Source: Heterohyrax brucei (lineage: Eukaryota > Chordata > Mammalia > Hyracoidea > Procaviidae). From it: a stretch of 64,000 nucleotides of DNA. Both the position numbers and the translations under genes were made by a program. Shown piece by piece: positions 11,090-22,044 of this stretch. The stretch lies in the NCBI GenBank assembly GCA_028571685.1, contig CM053140.1, positions 21,309,501 to 21,373,500 on the forward strand. Direction: 5' to 3'. Numbering within the stretch: position 1 is the first letter of the stretch; every line of letters starts with the position of its first letter. The notes below the pieces were generated by a model that saw only the letters and a list, made by a program, of their open reading frames with translations, was not told the DNA's origin and made no database searches.

Positions 11090-11510
11090 TCACCTCCCTA
11101 TTCTCATCTCCCTGACCCCATTCCACTTCCTCCTTCCTTCTGCTCCAGCTTCACCAGCCTTTTCGCTATTCCTTGAATATGTCAGGCGTGTGCCTGTCTC
11201 AGGGCCTTTGCACTTGCTGTTCCTTCTATCTTTAACACTCTTCCTTCAGATAGCTGCATAGTTAGTACTGGCATTTCTCAGGTTTCTGCTCAAATATCCT
11301 CAGGCCTTTTCTGATTACATATTTAAGAGATCTACCCTCAATGTCTCTCTTTATCTCCTTACTCTGCTTTGTTTCTCAAAACACCTGAAAAATGAAATAC
11401 ATGTATTTAATCACTAGACTGTTTCCCTTAACGAGGCATAAGCTCTGTGACAGCTGATGTGTGTGTGTGTGTTCACTGGAACAGAGCCTAACATATGAAG
11501 ATGAGTTTTT
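11090..11510 (+). mobile_element. L2 3' relic
   Basis: 'tcagggcctttgcacttgct' then 'gttccttctatctttaacac' is the most recognisable L2 segment in the window. It ends in a GT repeat (11459-11472) and the next SINE. Confidence 0.82.
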
Positions 11511-11514
11511 TTGT

Positions 11515-11710
11515 TTCTGCAGCATTGAGTAGATTGTGACTCATGGTGACCCCGTGTGTTACAGAATAGAACTGCTCCACAGGGTTTTCTTGGATGCATT
11601 CTTCACAGTAGATTGTAGGCCTTTTTTCTGTGGTGGCACTGGGTGGGTTTGAACTGCAAATCTTTAGGTTAATAGTCAAGTACAAACTGTCTGTGCCACT
11701 CAGAGCCCTC
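11515..11710 (-). mobile_element. Diverged AfroSINE, long subtype
   Basis: 'tgagtagattgtgactcatg' (tail) to 'ctgtgccactcagagccc'. Inserted at the end of an L2. Confidence 0.65.
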
Positions 11711-12025
11711 ACAGTCAATGACAGATGCTCAGTCAACATTTGTTCGGTGATGAACACATACCAACAGCTCCCTTTGCTCATCCAGAGCTGTGGGATGGGT
11801 GGGGACTCCATCTGCTGCTTATTCTGGACATTTGTGGGGTGTCAGTCCACACTGTAGAGCAGAAAACCGCCCATGTTGTCAATTTTTATTTTTAGAAAAA
11901 AAACTCTTGGATGACACATAGTCTTAGGGTAAAAAACCATCAGGGAGGAGCCTGTTGGGGACCTTTCCCCTTGGTTCTAATAATGATATTGCTCTTTACA
12001 AAGGAAGTACAGTTGTCACACATAC

Positions 12026-12145
12026 CTTGCGTGTTTCCCTGGACAATCGTGTTGCACTGGATGGCCATCGAATTGCTGTGGGCCTGCAAGTTGAAGATCT
12101 TACTCTCCTTGGAACAGCTGCCAGAGACAACTCGAGTTTCAATGA
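12026..12145 (-). CDS. ADGRE3: ADGRE3 exon 7, GAIN domain
   Basis: 120 coding bases, phase 1 to phase 1, residues 198-237. It encodes ETRVVSGSCSKESKIFNL and then SMAIQCNTIVQGNTQ, the first beta strands of the GAIN domain with two cysteines that probably pair (as in human ADGRE3, which has both). Acceptor ttcttcttaccag and donor CGCAAG|gtatgt. Overlapping frames on both strands are incidental. Confidence 0.9.
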
Positions 12146-12404
12146 CTGGTAAGAAGAAAAGGAGACAAACTTATTGATACCAGGAGTTTTCAAAGTGTGC
12201 AAAACCAACATGAACAGCCCACATCTACTGAACAGCCCACATCTACGATGGCCCAGGTAAGAGGCAAAAGGTCTTATATGTGTCAGTCTAATAACAGCCT
12301 TCTACGACCCCAAGAGAATCTGCTATACAGATGATAAACTGCAGTTCAAAAGTCAGATAAGACTCTACCTCCTGAAACCAAGTTTCAACACTGTTGACAC
12401 ATCT

Positions 12405-12580
12405 TTTTTGAAGGGATGATTCCATTTCCAGGTGTTTATTCTCAGAAAACAATTAAAGACAAGAGGGCTGGTATAGCTACAAGAAAGTTCATGGCTGCAC
12501 AGATAACGGTGTGCAATGGGAAATTACTTAGATGTTCAGTAAGAAGGAATTGGTTAAGTATGTGATGGTGTATACCTTAT
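12405..12580 (+). mobile_element. Old L1M-like fragment
   Basis: The phrase 'cttagatgttcagtaagaag' followed by 'ggttaagtatgtgatggtg' is the L1M ORF2/3' UTR pattern in sense orientation. Diverged. Confidence 0.5.
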
Positions 12581-12699
12581 TTTGAGAAATAAGCCTCCAA
12601 CCCTCTTCAGTTCTCTAGAGAAGGGTAGGTACCAGATTTTCAAAACCCAACCTTAAAGCCAAAATTTGACACCAGGGATTGGAAACTGCCAGCAACATT

Positions 12700-13010
12700 T
12701 TAAATCTTTTTTTTTTTTTAAAGAAACCTTCTCAATGAGGTGCAATTTACATACAATAATGTGCATATATTTCAAGTGTGTGACCTGGTGTGTTCTGTTG
12801 TGTGTACACATCCAGAGACCACCACTGCAGCTAGGATAGCATACATTTCCTCCACCAATTTCCCCAAATTTTCCCCATGCCCCTTTGCCATACCCCGTCC
12901 CCATCCCTGGCAGCTACTGATATGTTTTTGCTAGGATTTTATATAAATGAACTTGTGCAGTGTATTTGCATGTGTGTGTCTGTGTCTTTGTTTTGGTAAT
13001 TGCTTTGCCC
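12700..13010 (-). mobile_element. Old L1 3' end, minus orientation
   Basis: It begins with a T-run reversed tail and 'gaggtgcaatttacatacaa', and continues with antisense L1M 3' UTR through 'ggcagctactgatatgtttt'. It ends about 56 bp from ADGRE3 exon 6. Confidence 0.65.
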
Positions 13011-13065
13011 AGACCTCAGCCAGTGAGCAGCACCCACTGTGTACTGGGTCCTACCATCCTCTTAC

Positions 13066-13246
13066 CCACAGTACTGTAGTTGATTCTGACTTTTTGGTCT
13101 GGGGTTTTCAGAGCAGCGTCCAGAGCATCTGTTTCCATTCTTTTGAGGAGGGAGGTGACATTGGATGCAATGTCTCTCTTGTCTTTGTTTTCCCAGAGAG
13201 TCTTATTGGTGACAACTGAGTCAAATTGGACAACAATCTGTTGAAG
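13066..13246 (-). CDS. ADGRE3: ADGRE3 exon 6, start of GAIN domain
   Basis: 181 coding bases, phase 0 to phase 1, residues 138-197 plus a split Val. It begins LQQIVVQFDSVV and continues through TNKTLWENKDKRDIA and SLLKRMETDALDAAL to the split codon. The amphipathic helices (heptad Leu/Val/Ile) are the alpha-helical part of the GAIN domain and match human ADGRE3 closely. Three sequons are present (NKT, NVT, NYS). Acceptor ttgtcttcaaag and donor TGTGG|gtaaga. An old antisense L1 ends about 56 bp from its 3' border. Confidence 0.9.
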
Positions 13247-13364
13247 CTTTGAAGACAAAAGGAATAACAGAAATCCACTCTGACATGTCCCCCACCTGAG
13301 GGGCAATAGAAAGCATAAGAAAGCAGGCTCTGACAAGATGACTTCGTTTCTCAGGTCCACCACT

Positions 13365-13480
13365 CACCAGAATGTGATCTTGGGCAAATCACTCCACCAC
13401 TCAGGGTCTTAGTTTCCCCATCTTAGGGTAGTTATGACACCTCATAAAATTTTGGGGAGAATTAAGTGAACTAAGAGATA
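13365..13480 (+). mobile_element. MIR 3' part
   Basis: 'atgtgatcttgggcaaatca' then 'ctcagggtcttagtttcccc', the MIR core and 3' section. Confidence 0.65.
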
Positions 13481-13494
13481 CTACACTTTCAGAG

Positions 13495-13838
13495 GCAGTA
13501 GTGATGATTCACTGGTAGAATTCTTGCCTTCCATGTGGAAGACTTGGGTTTGATTCCTGGCCAAGGCAGTTCAAGTACAGCGCTCACCCATCTGTCAGCG
13601 GAGGCTTGTTGTAGCTATGATGCTGAATCGGTCTCCGTGGAGCTTCCAGACCAAGAGAGACCAAGCAAAAAGGCCTGACAATCTACTTCTGAAAACTAGC
13701 CAGTGAAAACCTTCTGGATCACAGCAGTCTAACTCACAATCAATCACAGGAATGGCACAACACGGGCAGCGTTTTGTTCCATTGTGTGTTGGATCACCAC
13801 GAGCCAGAGGTGACTCCATGGCAGCTAACAACACTTTT
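13495..13838 (+). mobile_element. tRNA-Gly-derived SINE
   Basis: 13495-13568 is a decayed tRNA-Gly: A box 'tgattcactgg', anticodon loop cttccat (TCC), B box 'gggtttgattcc', and an end like the acceptor side. It is followed by a 270-bp body and a tail 'gaggtgactccatggcagct', which is the RTE-type tail. It is a different SINE family from the AfroSINEs in this window, probably also moved by the RTE machinery. Confidence 0.75.
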
Positions 13839-13929
13839 AAAATAGTGTCTGTGCCTGGTAAACACCCTGGAGGTTAGTTGTCGGTAACATCTTTTACCAA
13901 CAGTGAGGTAGTGTGGGTGCTAGAAATAA

Positions 13930-14130
13930 ACCACTGATTCTTATGGTGACATTTAGCAATGCCTGGAGACATTTTTGGCTATCAGAACTGGAGTGACGGG
14001 GGGATGCCACTGGCATCTAGCGTACAGAGGCCAGGGGCACTGCTCAACATTCTAGAAAGCACAGGACAGCCCCAGCAGAGACAACTGAGAAGCCTAAATA
14101 TGAACACTGTCAAGGTTGAGAAACCCTGAC
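13930..14130 (+). mobile_element. MER5A (hAT DNA transposon relic)
   Basis: It carries 'gcctggagacatttttggct', 'agaggccaggggcactgctc' and 'gttgagaaaccctga', the standard MER5A order. Non-autonomous. Confidence 0.85.
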
Positions 14131-14577
14131 ATACGGTTATACTCCCAAAGACATTCTATTTAGATTTCCTTTTTCTAGTTTTGGAAAATATGTAGGTAAC
14201 AAAACACTTGTCTGCTGTTTTAAACCCAGAAATTAGCCTGTGAAGGAGACTAAAGAGGCAGGCCAGTGGCTGGAGAAGGGTGAAAGGCCAAGGTGAGGTT
14301 TATGCGAACTGTAATGCAGGAGGTTTGAAGCACTATTTTTATGCAGAATCCCATGTCCTTGTACTCCAAGTGTGTCACTGAATAAGCTGTGACAGCATCA
14401 CGTGAGATCTTGTCAGAGAAGCAGGGCCTCGTGCCCTGTGGGTGGATTGAATTCAAGTCTGTGCTTTAACAAGATCCTGAAGGGATTTGTGTGCACAATG
14501 ACACCAGACAGAAAGTCCCATGAGAACAGGCACTGTGTCTAGTTCACAGCTGCTTCCTAGCATCTAGGATTAGACTG

Positions 14578-14930
14578 ACGGAGCCCTGCAGGCACAGTGG
14601 TTAAGTGCTCAGTGTGCTTCGGTAAAGATAAAAAACCACTGCCATCAATTCCAACTCACAGTGGCCCTATAGGGCAGAGTAGTTAGTGCCTCACAGGCTT
14701 CCAAGACTGTAAATCTTTATTTATGGGAGCAGACTGCCACATCTTTCTCCCATGGAGCAGCTGGTGTGTTCAACCAAACTTGGCACGTTGTCTCAGCCAC
14801 TGAGCTCTTAACCGCTGTGCCACCGGGGCTCCTCCACAAAGATTACAGCCTTGCAGACCCTGTGGAGCACTTGTACTTTGTCCTGTAGGGTAGCTACGAG
14901 TCAGAATCGACTTGATGGCACCCAACAAAC
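14578..14930 (+). mobile_element. AfroSINE interrupted by another AfroSINE
   Basis: Outer plus-strand copy: head at 14578-14628 ('gccctgcaggcacagtggtt') and body/tail at 14833-14930 ('ccacaaagattacagccttg' to 'gacttgatggcacccaac'). Confidence 0.8.
14629..14832 (-). mobile_element. AfroSINE nested inside the outer AfroSINE
   Basis: Inner minus-strand copy: 'accactgccatcaattccaa' to 'gccaccggggctcc'. Confidence 0.8.
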
Positions 14931-15569
14931 ACAGGCAAACAGTAGGTGCTCAATAAATATTCATCAACTGAATGAAACCACTTGTAGAAAATAGCATCAC
15001 ACCAAAGAGTTATAAGTGGAGTGACATTAATAAAAAGTTGGAGGAACTTCCAGAATGGGCTTTCAAGTACACCTTTGGACCGTTCTACTCTTGTAGTCCA
15101 TTGAGTCTTTGTGGGAGTTCTGAGCCAGGGTTCCTATTTAGGAGCAGCCTCCCACCTCTTGTCTGATATATATAAAACCCTAATTCTCTCCCATAAATGA
15201 CCACTGACGTCTTCTTGGCTTAAATTCACTCATACAGAGTAAGTGCTGAAGAAGTTGCTGTTCAGAATTACTATTGCAGTGGCCAATTCTTATATGGTAC
15301 TACTGGGTGCATTAGAAGCTGAGCATGAACCACCAGCACTACCTAGACTCTCATATAAGGAGTCCACACATCCCCACTCTCCACTCTCCCATCCTCGTCT
15401 TTCACTCCTGTCACTTTTGGGGGACTTTCTCTCCTTTTTTCCATCAGCAGCTTATGCTCTGACCATGGGCTTGAGAACAACACCCTGGAGCAACAACATG
15501 GAAAGAGCTTGGGATCCTTAGTGGGCTCACAGAATGGAATCCCTCCACCAGCCCAGATAGCTTACTCCT

Positions 15570-16087
15570 TGTCATGGATTGAATTGTGTCCCCCCCACCC
15601 CCAAATATGTGTAGCCATGTGGCTGGGCCATGATTCTGGTTATTTTGTGACTGTCTTTCATTTTGTGATTTTCCTAAAGGATTAGGGTGAGACTATGAAA
15701 TCCCTTCATAGGATTACCTTCCTGCTCCACTGTAAAGGGAGTTTCCCTGGAGTATGGCTTGCCCCACCCTTAATCCTTTCCTTCTACAGAGATAAAAGGA
15801 AAGAGAAGCAAGCTGAGAGTTGGCAACCTCACACCATCAAGAAAGCAGTACAGGGAGAAGAGCATGTCCTTCAGACCTGAGGTTCCTGTGCCAAGATGCT
15901 TCCTGGACAAAGACTGATGCAGTGCCAGAATTCCCTCCAGAGCCCACAACGGGGAGAGCCTTCTCCTGGAGCAGACATCCTGAATTTGGACTTGTAGCCT
16001 CACGGACTATATAAGAATAAACCTTCCTTTGTGAAACCCATCTACCCTGTGGTATTTCTGTTAGAGCAGCACTGGCTGACTAAAACA
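15570..16087 (+). mobile_element. MaLR/ERVL-type solo LTR
   Basis: A 518-bp LTR with TG...CA ends (tgtcatggattg ... ctgactaaaaca) and a perfect 5-bp target duplication CTCCT at 15565-15569 and 16088-16092. The 5' phrase 'gaattgtgtcccc' and the 3' phrase 'gtggtatttctgttagagca' are those of MLT1-like MaLR LTRs. No internal retroviral genes are present. An AATAAA lies at 16016-16021. Confidence 0.88.
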
Positions 16088-16427
16088 CTCCTAGACTGTT
16101 AATGAGAGAGAAATAAATGCACCTTAAAAAAAAAAAAAAGCCTTTGGCTAATTGGGACTGTTTGTCACAGCAACTTCACACATTATAATGCATTTTTTTT
16201 TTAGTTTGTCTTTCTTGGGCTAGTGGTAGAGGGAAGAATGAGAACAATTTGGGAAACAAGTCAACCAGGTTCTCCCATAAATTTGTTAATTGATGTTTCT
16301 TCGTTTCCCAGTTAGATCCTTGATTTTAGAGAGATACTATCATAGAATATATACATCTTGACCCTATATCTTGGGCTTTGTAAATATCTATTACCTGGCT
16401 AGGTTCCAGGGCTCGGCCTGCACTCAC

Positions 16428-16471
16428 CTTTGTCTTGTCTTTGGCTGGTGGTTTCTTGCTGGTGGTGATGT
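16428..16471 (-). CDS. ADGRE3: ADGRE3 exon 5, short stalk exon
   Basis: 44 coding bases (phase 1 in, phase 0 out) with acceptor gtttttcacag and donor ACAAAG|gtgagt. With the base left over from exon 4 it reads NITTSKKPPAKDKTK, a Thr/Lys/Pro-rich linker with an N-glycosylation sequon (Asn-Ile-Thr). The human protein has a similar short Thr/Ser/Lys linker between EGF2 and the GAIN domain. Phase agreement on both sides supports the call. This is the weakest exon by similarity because the linker is poorly conserved. Confidence 0.78.
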
Positions 16472-16604
16472 CTGTGAAAAACATTGGGGAGGAGGTTACT
16501 AATGGAACTGAGAGTGAAAAGTGGTAGGGTGGGCAGATAAGTTGGGTAATTTTTGCATCAGAATGGTTTCAGACCACACTCTTTATTCACACTTGTATGA
16601 CATG

Positions 16605-16840
16605 GAACAGTAGTTTCTAACCAGAAATGATTCTGTTCCCCTCTCCATCCCAACATTGGCAATGTTTGGAGGTGTTTTTCACTGTCACATGTGGGGAGGT
16701 GGCATTATTGGCATGTAGTAAATAGAGGCCAGGGATGCTGTTCAGCATCTGACTTTACACAGTACAGCATCCCACAGCAAAGAACCATCTGATCTCAATG
16801 CCAAAAACGCTGCTGTGGAGACACCTTGATGTGGAGAAAG
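16605..16840 (+). mobile_element. MER5A (hAT DNA transposon relic)
   Basis: 'ggcaatgtttggaggtgttt' and 'gaggccagggatgctgttca' in MER5A order, 130 bp upstream (in the gene's sense) of ADGRE3 exon 5. Confidence 0.8.
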
Positions 16841-17621
16841 CAGAAAAGCGTAAGTTCCCTACTGTAGGCTGGAAATTGTAATGGAAATAGTTAAGGAGAC
16901 GGACTTTGGAAGCCTTAGGGTTTTAACCCGAGTTTAGCTGGGAACAGGAACTGAAACACAGGCATCAGTTTTCAGCTGTCAGCTGTTAACAGCGACCTCT
17001 GTTTCTGCTGCCTTGCTGGAACGGCTACTTGTACATTAGATGAAGAAGTGTCAGCAAACATTTACATACCTAGTACCATTAGACTAGGGTAAATCTGTAC
17101 TTATTTCAGCTGAGTCTGTTTATTAAAAGAGAAAAAGATCTATCTCGTATTACTGAAGGTTTTGTCTTAAAGAATTCAAGAAATTGGACTTAAAATCCTA
17201 AGTCTAGCATATACTTGTTGAAGGAAAACTGCACTTTTAAAGAAGTTGTCTTATTGTGGTAGAAAACATATGTAACAGGCCAATTCAACATTTTTCACGT
17301 GTACAATTCAGTGACATTGATGACATTTACCATGTTGTACAAGTATCATCACTATTCATTCCCAAATGATTCCAACACCCGTAGCAGAAACTCAGTGTAC
17401 CCGAAGCAAAGACTCTCCTTTTCCCTCTCCTTCCTACCCTTGATAACTGTTAATAATGTTTGGTCTCTATGTGTTTGCCACTTTCAAATGGGATCATACA
17501 CTATTTGTCTTTTTGTGACTGACTTGTTTCACCCAGCATGGTGTCTTCAAGGTCCACCCATGCAGTAGCATTATCAGAGCTTCCTTACTCTTTACGACCG
17601 AATAATAATCCCTGCACATAT

Positions 17622-18218
17622 TGCTATGGATTAAATTATGTCCTCCAAACATATATGTTGTAAACCCTAACCTCCGTCTTGAGTTTTGCAGCCCTGATGG
17701 TATAACTGGTTAAAGTGTTTGTTGAGTTACAGGTTGGTGGTTTGAATCTACCAGCTACTCCTTGGAAACCCTGTGGGGCAGTTCTACTCTGCCTTAGTGA
17801 TCGCTATGAGTCAGAAGGGGCTCAGTTGCAATGGTTTGGAATATTCGGTGGGGCACAGGTATGTTGTAGTTATAATCCCACTGGGGAACAGGTTGTCTTT
17901 TATACATCAGTGAGACAGGATTAGAGTAGGGTGTGTCTTGAATTAATCTCTTTTGAGATAGGTAAGAGGATAAATAAGCAAGCAAATGAAGCAGAGATGA
18001 GATAAAATTGATGCCAAGAGACATGGAGATCTCCAAGAAAATAGGAAGAGAAGATGAAAAAACAACGACCTTCTTTCAGAGAGATAAAGAGAATATCTTT
18101 CCTACAGCTGGTGATCTGACTGAACTTCTCGCTTCCTCTCCTGTGAGAAAATAAACTTGTGTTTGTTAAAGCCATCACTTGTGATATTTCTGTTACGGTT
18201 CCACTAGGTTACTAAGAC
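17622..18218 (+). mobile_element. MaLR/ERVL-type solo LTR with nested AfroSINE
   Basis: TG...CA ends (tgctatggatta ... actaagaca). The flanks CATAT/TATAT are a 4-of-5 match to a target duplication. An AfroSINE of about 145 bp (17690-17835) sits inside, and the LTR itself splits an L1M. Confidence 0.78.
17690..17835 (+). mobile_element. AfroSINE nested in LTR
   Basis: 'gcagccctgatggtataact' to 'gggctcagttgcaatgg', inside the LTR at 17622-18218. Confidence 0.8.
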
Positions 18219-18390
18219 ATATATACACCACATTTTGTTTGTCCATTCATCCGCTGATGGACATTTCAGTTGTTTTTACCCTTTGGCTGTTGTGGATAGT
18301 GCTACAACGAACTCTGGTGTGCAGGTTTCTCTTGGTGTTCCTGCTTTTACTTCTTTGGGGTATATACCTAGAAGTGGAATTACTGAGTAT

Positions 18391-18557
18391 AAGGAAACTC
18401 TGCTGGCATAGTGGTTAAGTGCTATGGCTGCTAACCAAAAGATCGGCAGTTCAAATCCACCAGGTACTTCTTAGAAACTCTATGGGACAGTTCAGCTCTC
18501 TCTATAGGGTCACTCTGAGTTGGAATTGATGTGACAGCAGTGGGTTTGGGTTTTAGT
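18391..18557 (+). mobile_element. AfroSINE
   Basis: 'ggaaactctgctggcatagt' to 'cagtgggtttgggtttt'. Confidence 0.87.
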
Positions 18558-18596
18558 ATAGTAGATAATTCCACTCCCAGGTCATATGGCAATTCT

Positions 18597-18738
18597 GGGA
18601 AACCCTGCACTTAACCAAAAGGTCGGCAGTTCGAACCCACCAGGTGCTCCTTGGAAACCCCATGGGGCAGTTCTGCTCTGTCTTACAGGGTCGCTATGAG
18701 TAGGAATCAACTCAGTGGCAATTGCTTGTTTGTTTTTA
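18597..18738 (+). mobile_element. AfroSINE with internal deletion in the head
   Basis: 'gggaaaccctgcacttaacc' lacks the usual 'ggtggcatagtggttaagtg' block but has an intact body and tail. Confidence 0.8.
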
Positions 18739-18755
18739 AGTAGCTCTGGACTTAA

Positions 18756-18840
18756 ACACAGCAATGATTATGAGGATGGCACAGGACAGAGTTGCTACCA
18801 GTCAGAAGTGACTTGATGGCACCTAACAACGACAACGGTA
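18756..18840 (+). mobile_element. RTE 3' tail
   Basis: 'gcaatgattatgaggatggc' then 'gaagtgacttgatggcacct' and an 'aacaacgacaac' end: the terminal RTE segment, directly after two AfroSINEs. Confidence 0.7.
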
Positions 18841-18995
18841 GATCTATGTTTAACTTTTTGAGGAACTGTGAAACCATGCTTTTGACTGAAAGTTGTTAAC
18901 TTTGTCATGGGGGTTTTGCTCATACCCAGCGTTGGTGATAACAAATCGCAAATGGACTCAGTCTGTATAAAAAGATGGCATAATCCCAAAATCAA

Positions 18996-20985
18996 ATCTT
19001 TTGCTATTGCATCAGTTCCAACTAATATTGACCCTATAGGACAGAGAAGAACTGCCTCATCGGATTTTCAAGGCTATAATCTTTAGGAAAGCAGATTGCC
19101 ACCTCTTTCTTCTGCAGAGCAGCTGATGGATTTGAACTACTGATCAGCAACCAAGTGTTTAACCACTATACAACCAGGGATCCTTATGAAAGGGCTGCAT
19201 AGAAGCTCCTAAATGTAGGAAAATAACAAAATGCATTTTTCTTCCTTGTGAAATGAGTTTAACTGAACTTGAGTAGAATCTAAATCCATTTTCACATTTC
19301 TAGAGAAGATATCACTGCTTAGGAAGAGACTAATTTACTTCAAGTTTAATCATTCATTCATTCTATTGTTTATTGAAGGTGTGGGGTAGTGACAAGGAGC
19401 ACGGAGAGGGTGGTCTTAGATCTCAGCACCTATGTCTTGGCCTTGTGCTTTTTCTTGCCTTTCCTATTTGGAGATTGGAGCGTTAGTTACATAGCAATCA
19501 TCTCCTCTCGAACTTCTCTACAAATATGCACAAGAGTAGTTTTCTCTTTCCCACCATCTCTTCCAAAACCTCAGGTTGGAGAGGGGGTAGGCATGTCATT
19601 AGAGGGATCTCTTGGGGTCATCCCTGGAGGACACTCACCCAGAAACCATACTCCTTTTCTCTCTTGCTAACAGAACACAATTTTGTTCAGGTGTGAACGT
19701 CCTATTTTATTATTCTGGGCAATTGTTTAGGGGTGAGAATTTGACCAGGTCTAGCCAAAAAGACCTAAGGGGAGCTGAAAAGTTCCTGAGGACAACTTTC
19801 CTTAATGTAAAAAGAGAGAGACTTAGAAGCAGTAACCCTCTCTTCTATTTTATTTGTTTTTGAACCTAAGCATGGATATATGAGGATGTGATGTGTGGAG
19901 CCGTGGCAGCCACTTTGGAACTAGGAGAAAATGCCAGCGTAGGCTAACCCAGAGGTCTGCTGTCATTGAGATGCCAAACTAACAAACAGAGACACTATCT
20001 ACATTTATCTACATCTAAATTTCTTGTAATATGAAACTTGGCCTCTATAAGCCACTTTTAGTCAGGGTTAGTTTTATCTGAAGAAAAAAAAATCCTACAA
20101 CTATAGGTTAGCGGTAGACAGAGGGTGAGAACACTTTGGTATCCTATTTAGCTAGGTTCTCCCTAAAATTGTCAATTGTCTATTCCTGAATAGAGCCATT
20201 GACTATACACCATAGCTCAGGCATGGAATCAGGGACTGAAAAACTCAACAGTGAAAAGAAAAATTGAAAATCCATAGAAGAGAGAATAGAGCAAATCTGG
20301 AAAACGTGGAAGTACAAACAGAGATTAATAAGGAAGTTTCATTTCCCGATGAAAGCTTGCCAAGAGAGAAGGGATCCTTCCACTAGTTATATCATAAGAA
20401 CCATCAGCCATGTTTAAGCAATATGGGTTGAAACTGACTCTTTCCGTAGCAAGCATGGTGCTGCTGTGATGTGAGTCAGAATCCATTTGATGGCCACGAG
20501 GGGAAGGAACAGTAAGCCTCTCCAGGCTTCTGCCTTAGCTTATATTTGTAAACAAAAGGCTTTACATTCTTGGGGAAAGAGGTTTGCCAGTCAGCTGCCA
20601 GTTGGCCCTGAAACCCCTGTCCACTCTTCCTATGCTCTGTTCTGTTTCACAGAGTGCTGCATTTTCTGGGGATTTCTTGTCCTCTGGCTTCCTGCATTCA
20701 GCCAGTGTAAGGCATTGGCAGGATATGGCAAGGCAGAGGAAGGGAGGAGCCGGCGTGTTCCTCCCAGATCTCCTTGGCTTCCTGCGACATCTCCAGCATT
20801 GGCCACACTTCTTCCAAGATTCTAGCTCTCACCCAGATGGACTTAGCTCTTGGTTTCTGGTAAAACCACCACCTCTTTCTGCCCCTATAGGTTTAGGGTA
20901 GTAGTAATGCTGCTACTGCTAATCTCTGGGTTCCTTCACTGTCCTCCCAGCTCCTCGTCACCAGTACTATTCCCTACGTAAAATT
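18996..20985. other. Intron 4, mostly without recognised features after the SINE
   Basis: After the AfroSINE at 19000-19183 I see no exon or dated repeat up to about 20430. 20106-20185 resembles 16218-16295 (see findings). 20430-20985 is pyrimidine-rich and repeat-like, but I cannot name the family. Confidence 0.4.
19000..19183 (-). mobile_element. AfroSINE, long subtype
   Basis: 'gctattgcatcagttccaac' to 'acaaccagggatcc'. Confidence 0.75.
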
Positions 20986-21054
20986 TCTTCTTTTTGAAAG
21001 ATTTAGCGTGACTCCTGTTTTCCACTGTAAATCTTGAGCTGAGTATCTTCCATA

Positions 21055-21218
21055 GAGCTGAAGAAAGACTTGTCATCAAGTCTGTTCCGACTCTTAGTGA
21101 CCCTATAGGGCGGAGTAGAGCTGCCACCTAGGGTTTCCAGGGCTGTAAGGGTTACTGTCATCTTTCTCCTGTGAAGTGACTGGTTGGTTTGAAACCCTGG
21201 CCTTTTGAGGGCTCCTTT
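21055..21218 (-). mobile_element. AfroSINE, diverged
   Basis: 'catcaagtctgttccgactc' to 'ttttgagggctcc'. Confidence 0.75.
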
Positions 21219-21424
21219 CTTCACTGATAAAGTAGGATAATTTATTTACTTTCTTCACCCAGAAAAAGAGTTCTTTGTTGCTATTATGGTTTATCTAAGT
21301 CTCACATTACAGTACAGCAGATGGCTATTCTGTACTCTCAAGTGTGTACTTTCAAGACAGTTTGACCAGAGTTCAAAACCTGCTGCTGTCAATTATCAGC
21401 TAGTTGACCTGGGGAAAGTTATTC

Positions 21425-21775
21425 GACTTCTTATTTTTAAATAATATTTTATGGTTTTGGACAAAAATGGAATGGACATGGGGACAGAATGTGACCATGT
21501 GGTGTGTGTACTTTATGGTTCTATGCATTTATAGGATGCTGTCCTATTGGTCTCTTTCTAGATGTGAGAGAAGAGGGTGGAGAGGAGGCGATAGGAGCCT
21601 GATAAGAGAATACAACAAGTATAGAATGAAAAGGAGGAGTGTGCTGCCCCTGAGCAAGGAGAGCAGAGGAGCTGCAGATAGGCAGACACACAAAATTCAT
21701 TTGGATTGTATGTTTTCACTTAGTCACAATACAAGAAAAATCCCTTCTACATTAAATAATAATAATATTTGATTG
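21425..21775 (+). mobile_element. L1 3' UTR fragment
   Basis: The segment with 'gacaaaaatggaatggac', 'tatggttctatgcattta' and the end 'ttcacttagtcacaata' matches the last 350 bp of the L1 at 47237-54335. It is a heavily 5'-truncated insertion in ADGRE3 intron 4. Confidence 0.82.
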
Positions 21776-22044
21776 TGCTTAAGTAAAATTTTACACCGCA
21801 AATTAGGCTCCCATTTAAGAATTTCTACAAAAATAACTCAGTGCTATTGGTGATATTTTCCACAATGTGTCATCATCCTCATTCATTCTGTTCTGGTTTT
21901 CCCATTTCCAGTACTCTAGTTTCTCTGCCTGCTTCTCTTCTTATCTTTGTTTTAGAATAATTTTTGGCCATTTGATCTTAAATGGATGATTTTTTAAAGG
22001 AGCTCATTACTCATGGGTGATATTCTTTATTTTATGAGCCAATC

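Larger units (their letters stand above)
14490..14975 (+). mobile_element. L2 3' relic split by nested SINEs
   Basis: 14490-14577 ('gaacaggcactgtgtctagt') and 14931-14975 ('gtaggtgctcaataaatatt') are the two halves of an L2 3' end. Confidence 0.75.
17235..18390 (-). mobile_element. L1M fragment split by an LTR
   Basis: Antisense L1M: 17235-17621 ('ggatcatacactatttgtct', 'gactgacttgtttcacccag') is continued by 18219-18390 ('catccgctgatggacatttc', 'gtatatacctagaagtgg'). The MaLR-type LTR at 17622-18218 separates the two parts. Confidence 0.8.

Noticed and set aside
13495-13568. A tRNA-Gly gene
   Set aside because: The stems carry many mismatches, the sequence continues without a terminator into a SINE body and an RTE-type tail, and it is a typical SINE head.
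16130-16205. An extra exon near exon 5
   Set aside because: No phase-matching splice pair with EGF or stalk-like coding was found; an A-run and T-run give only repeat texture.
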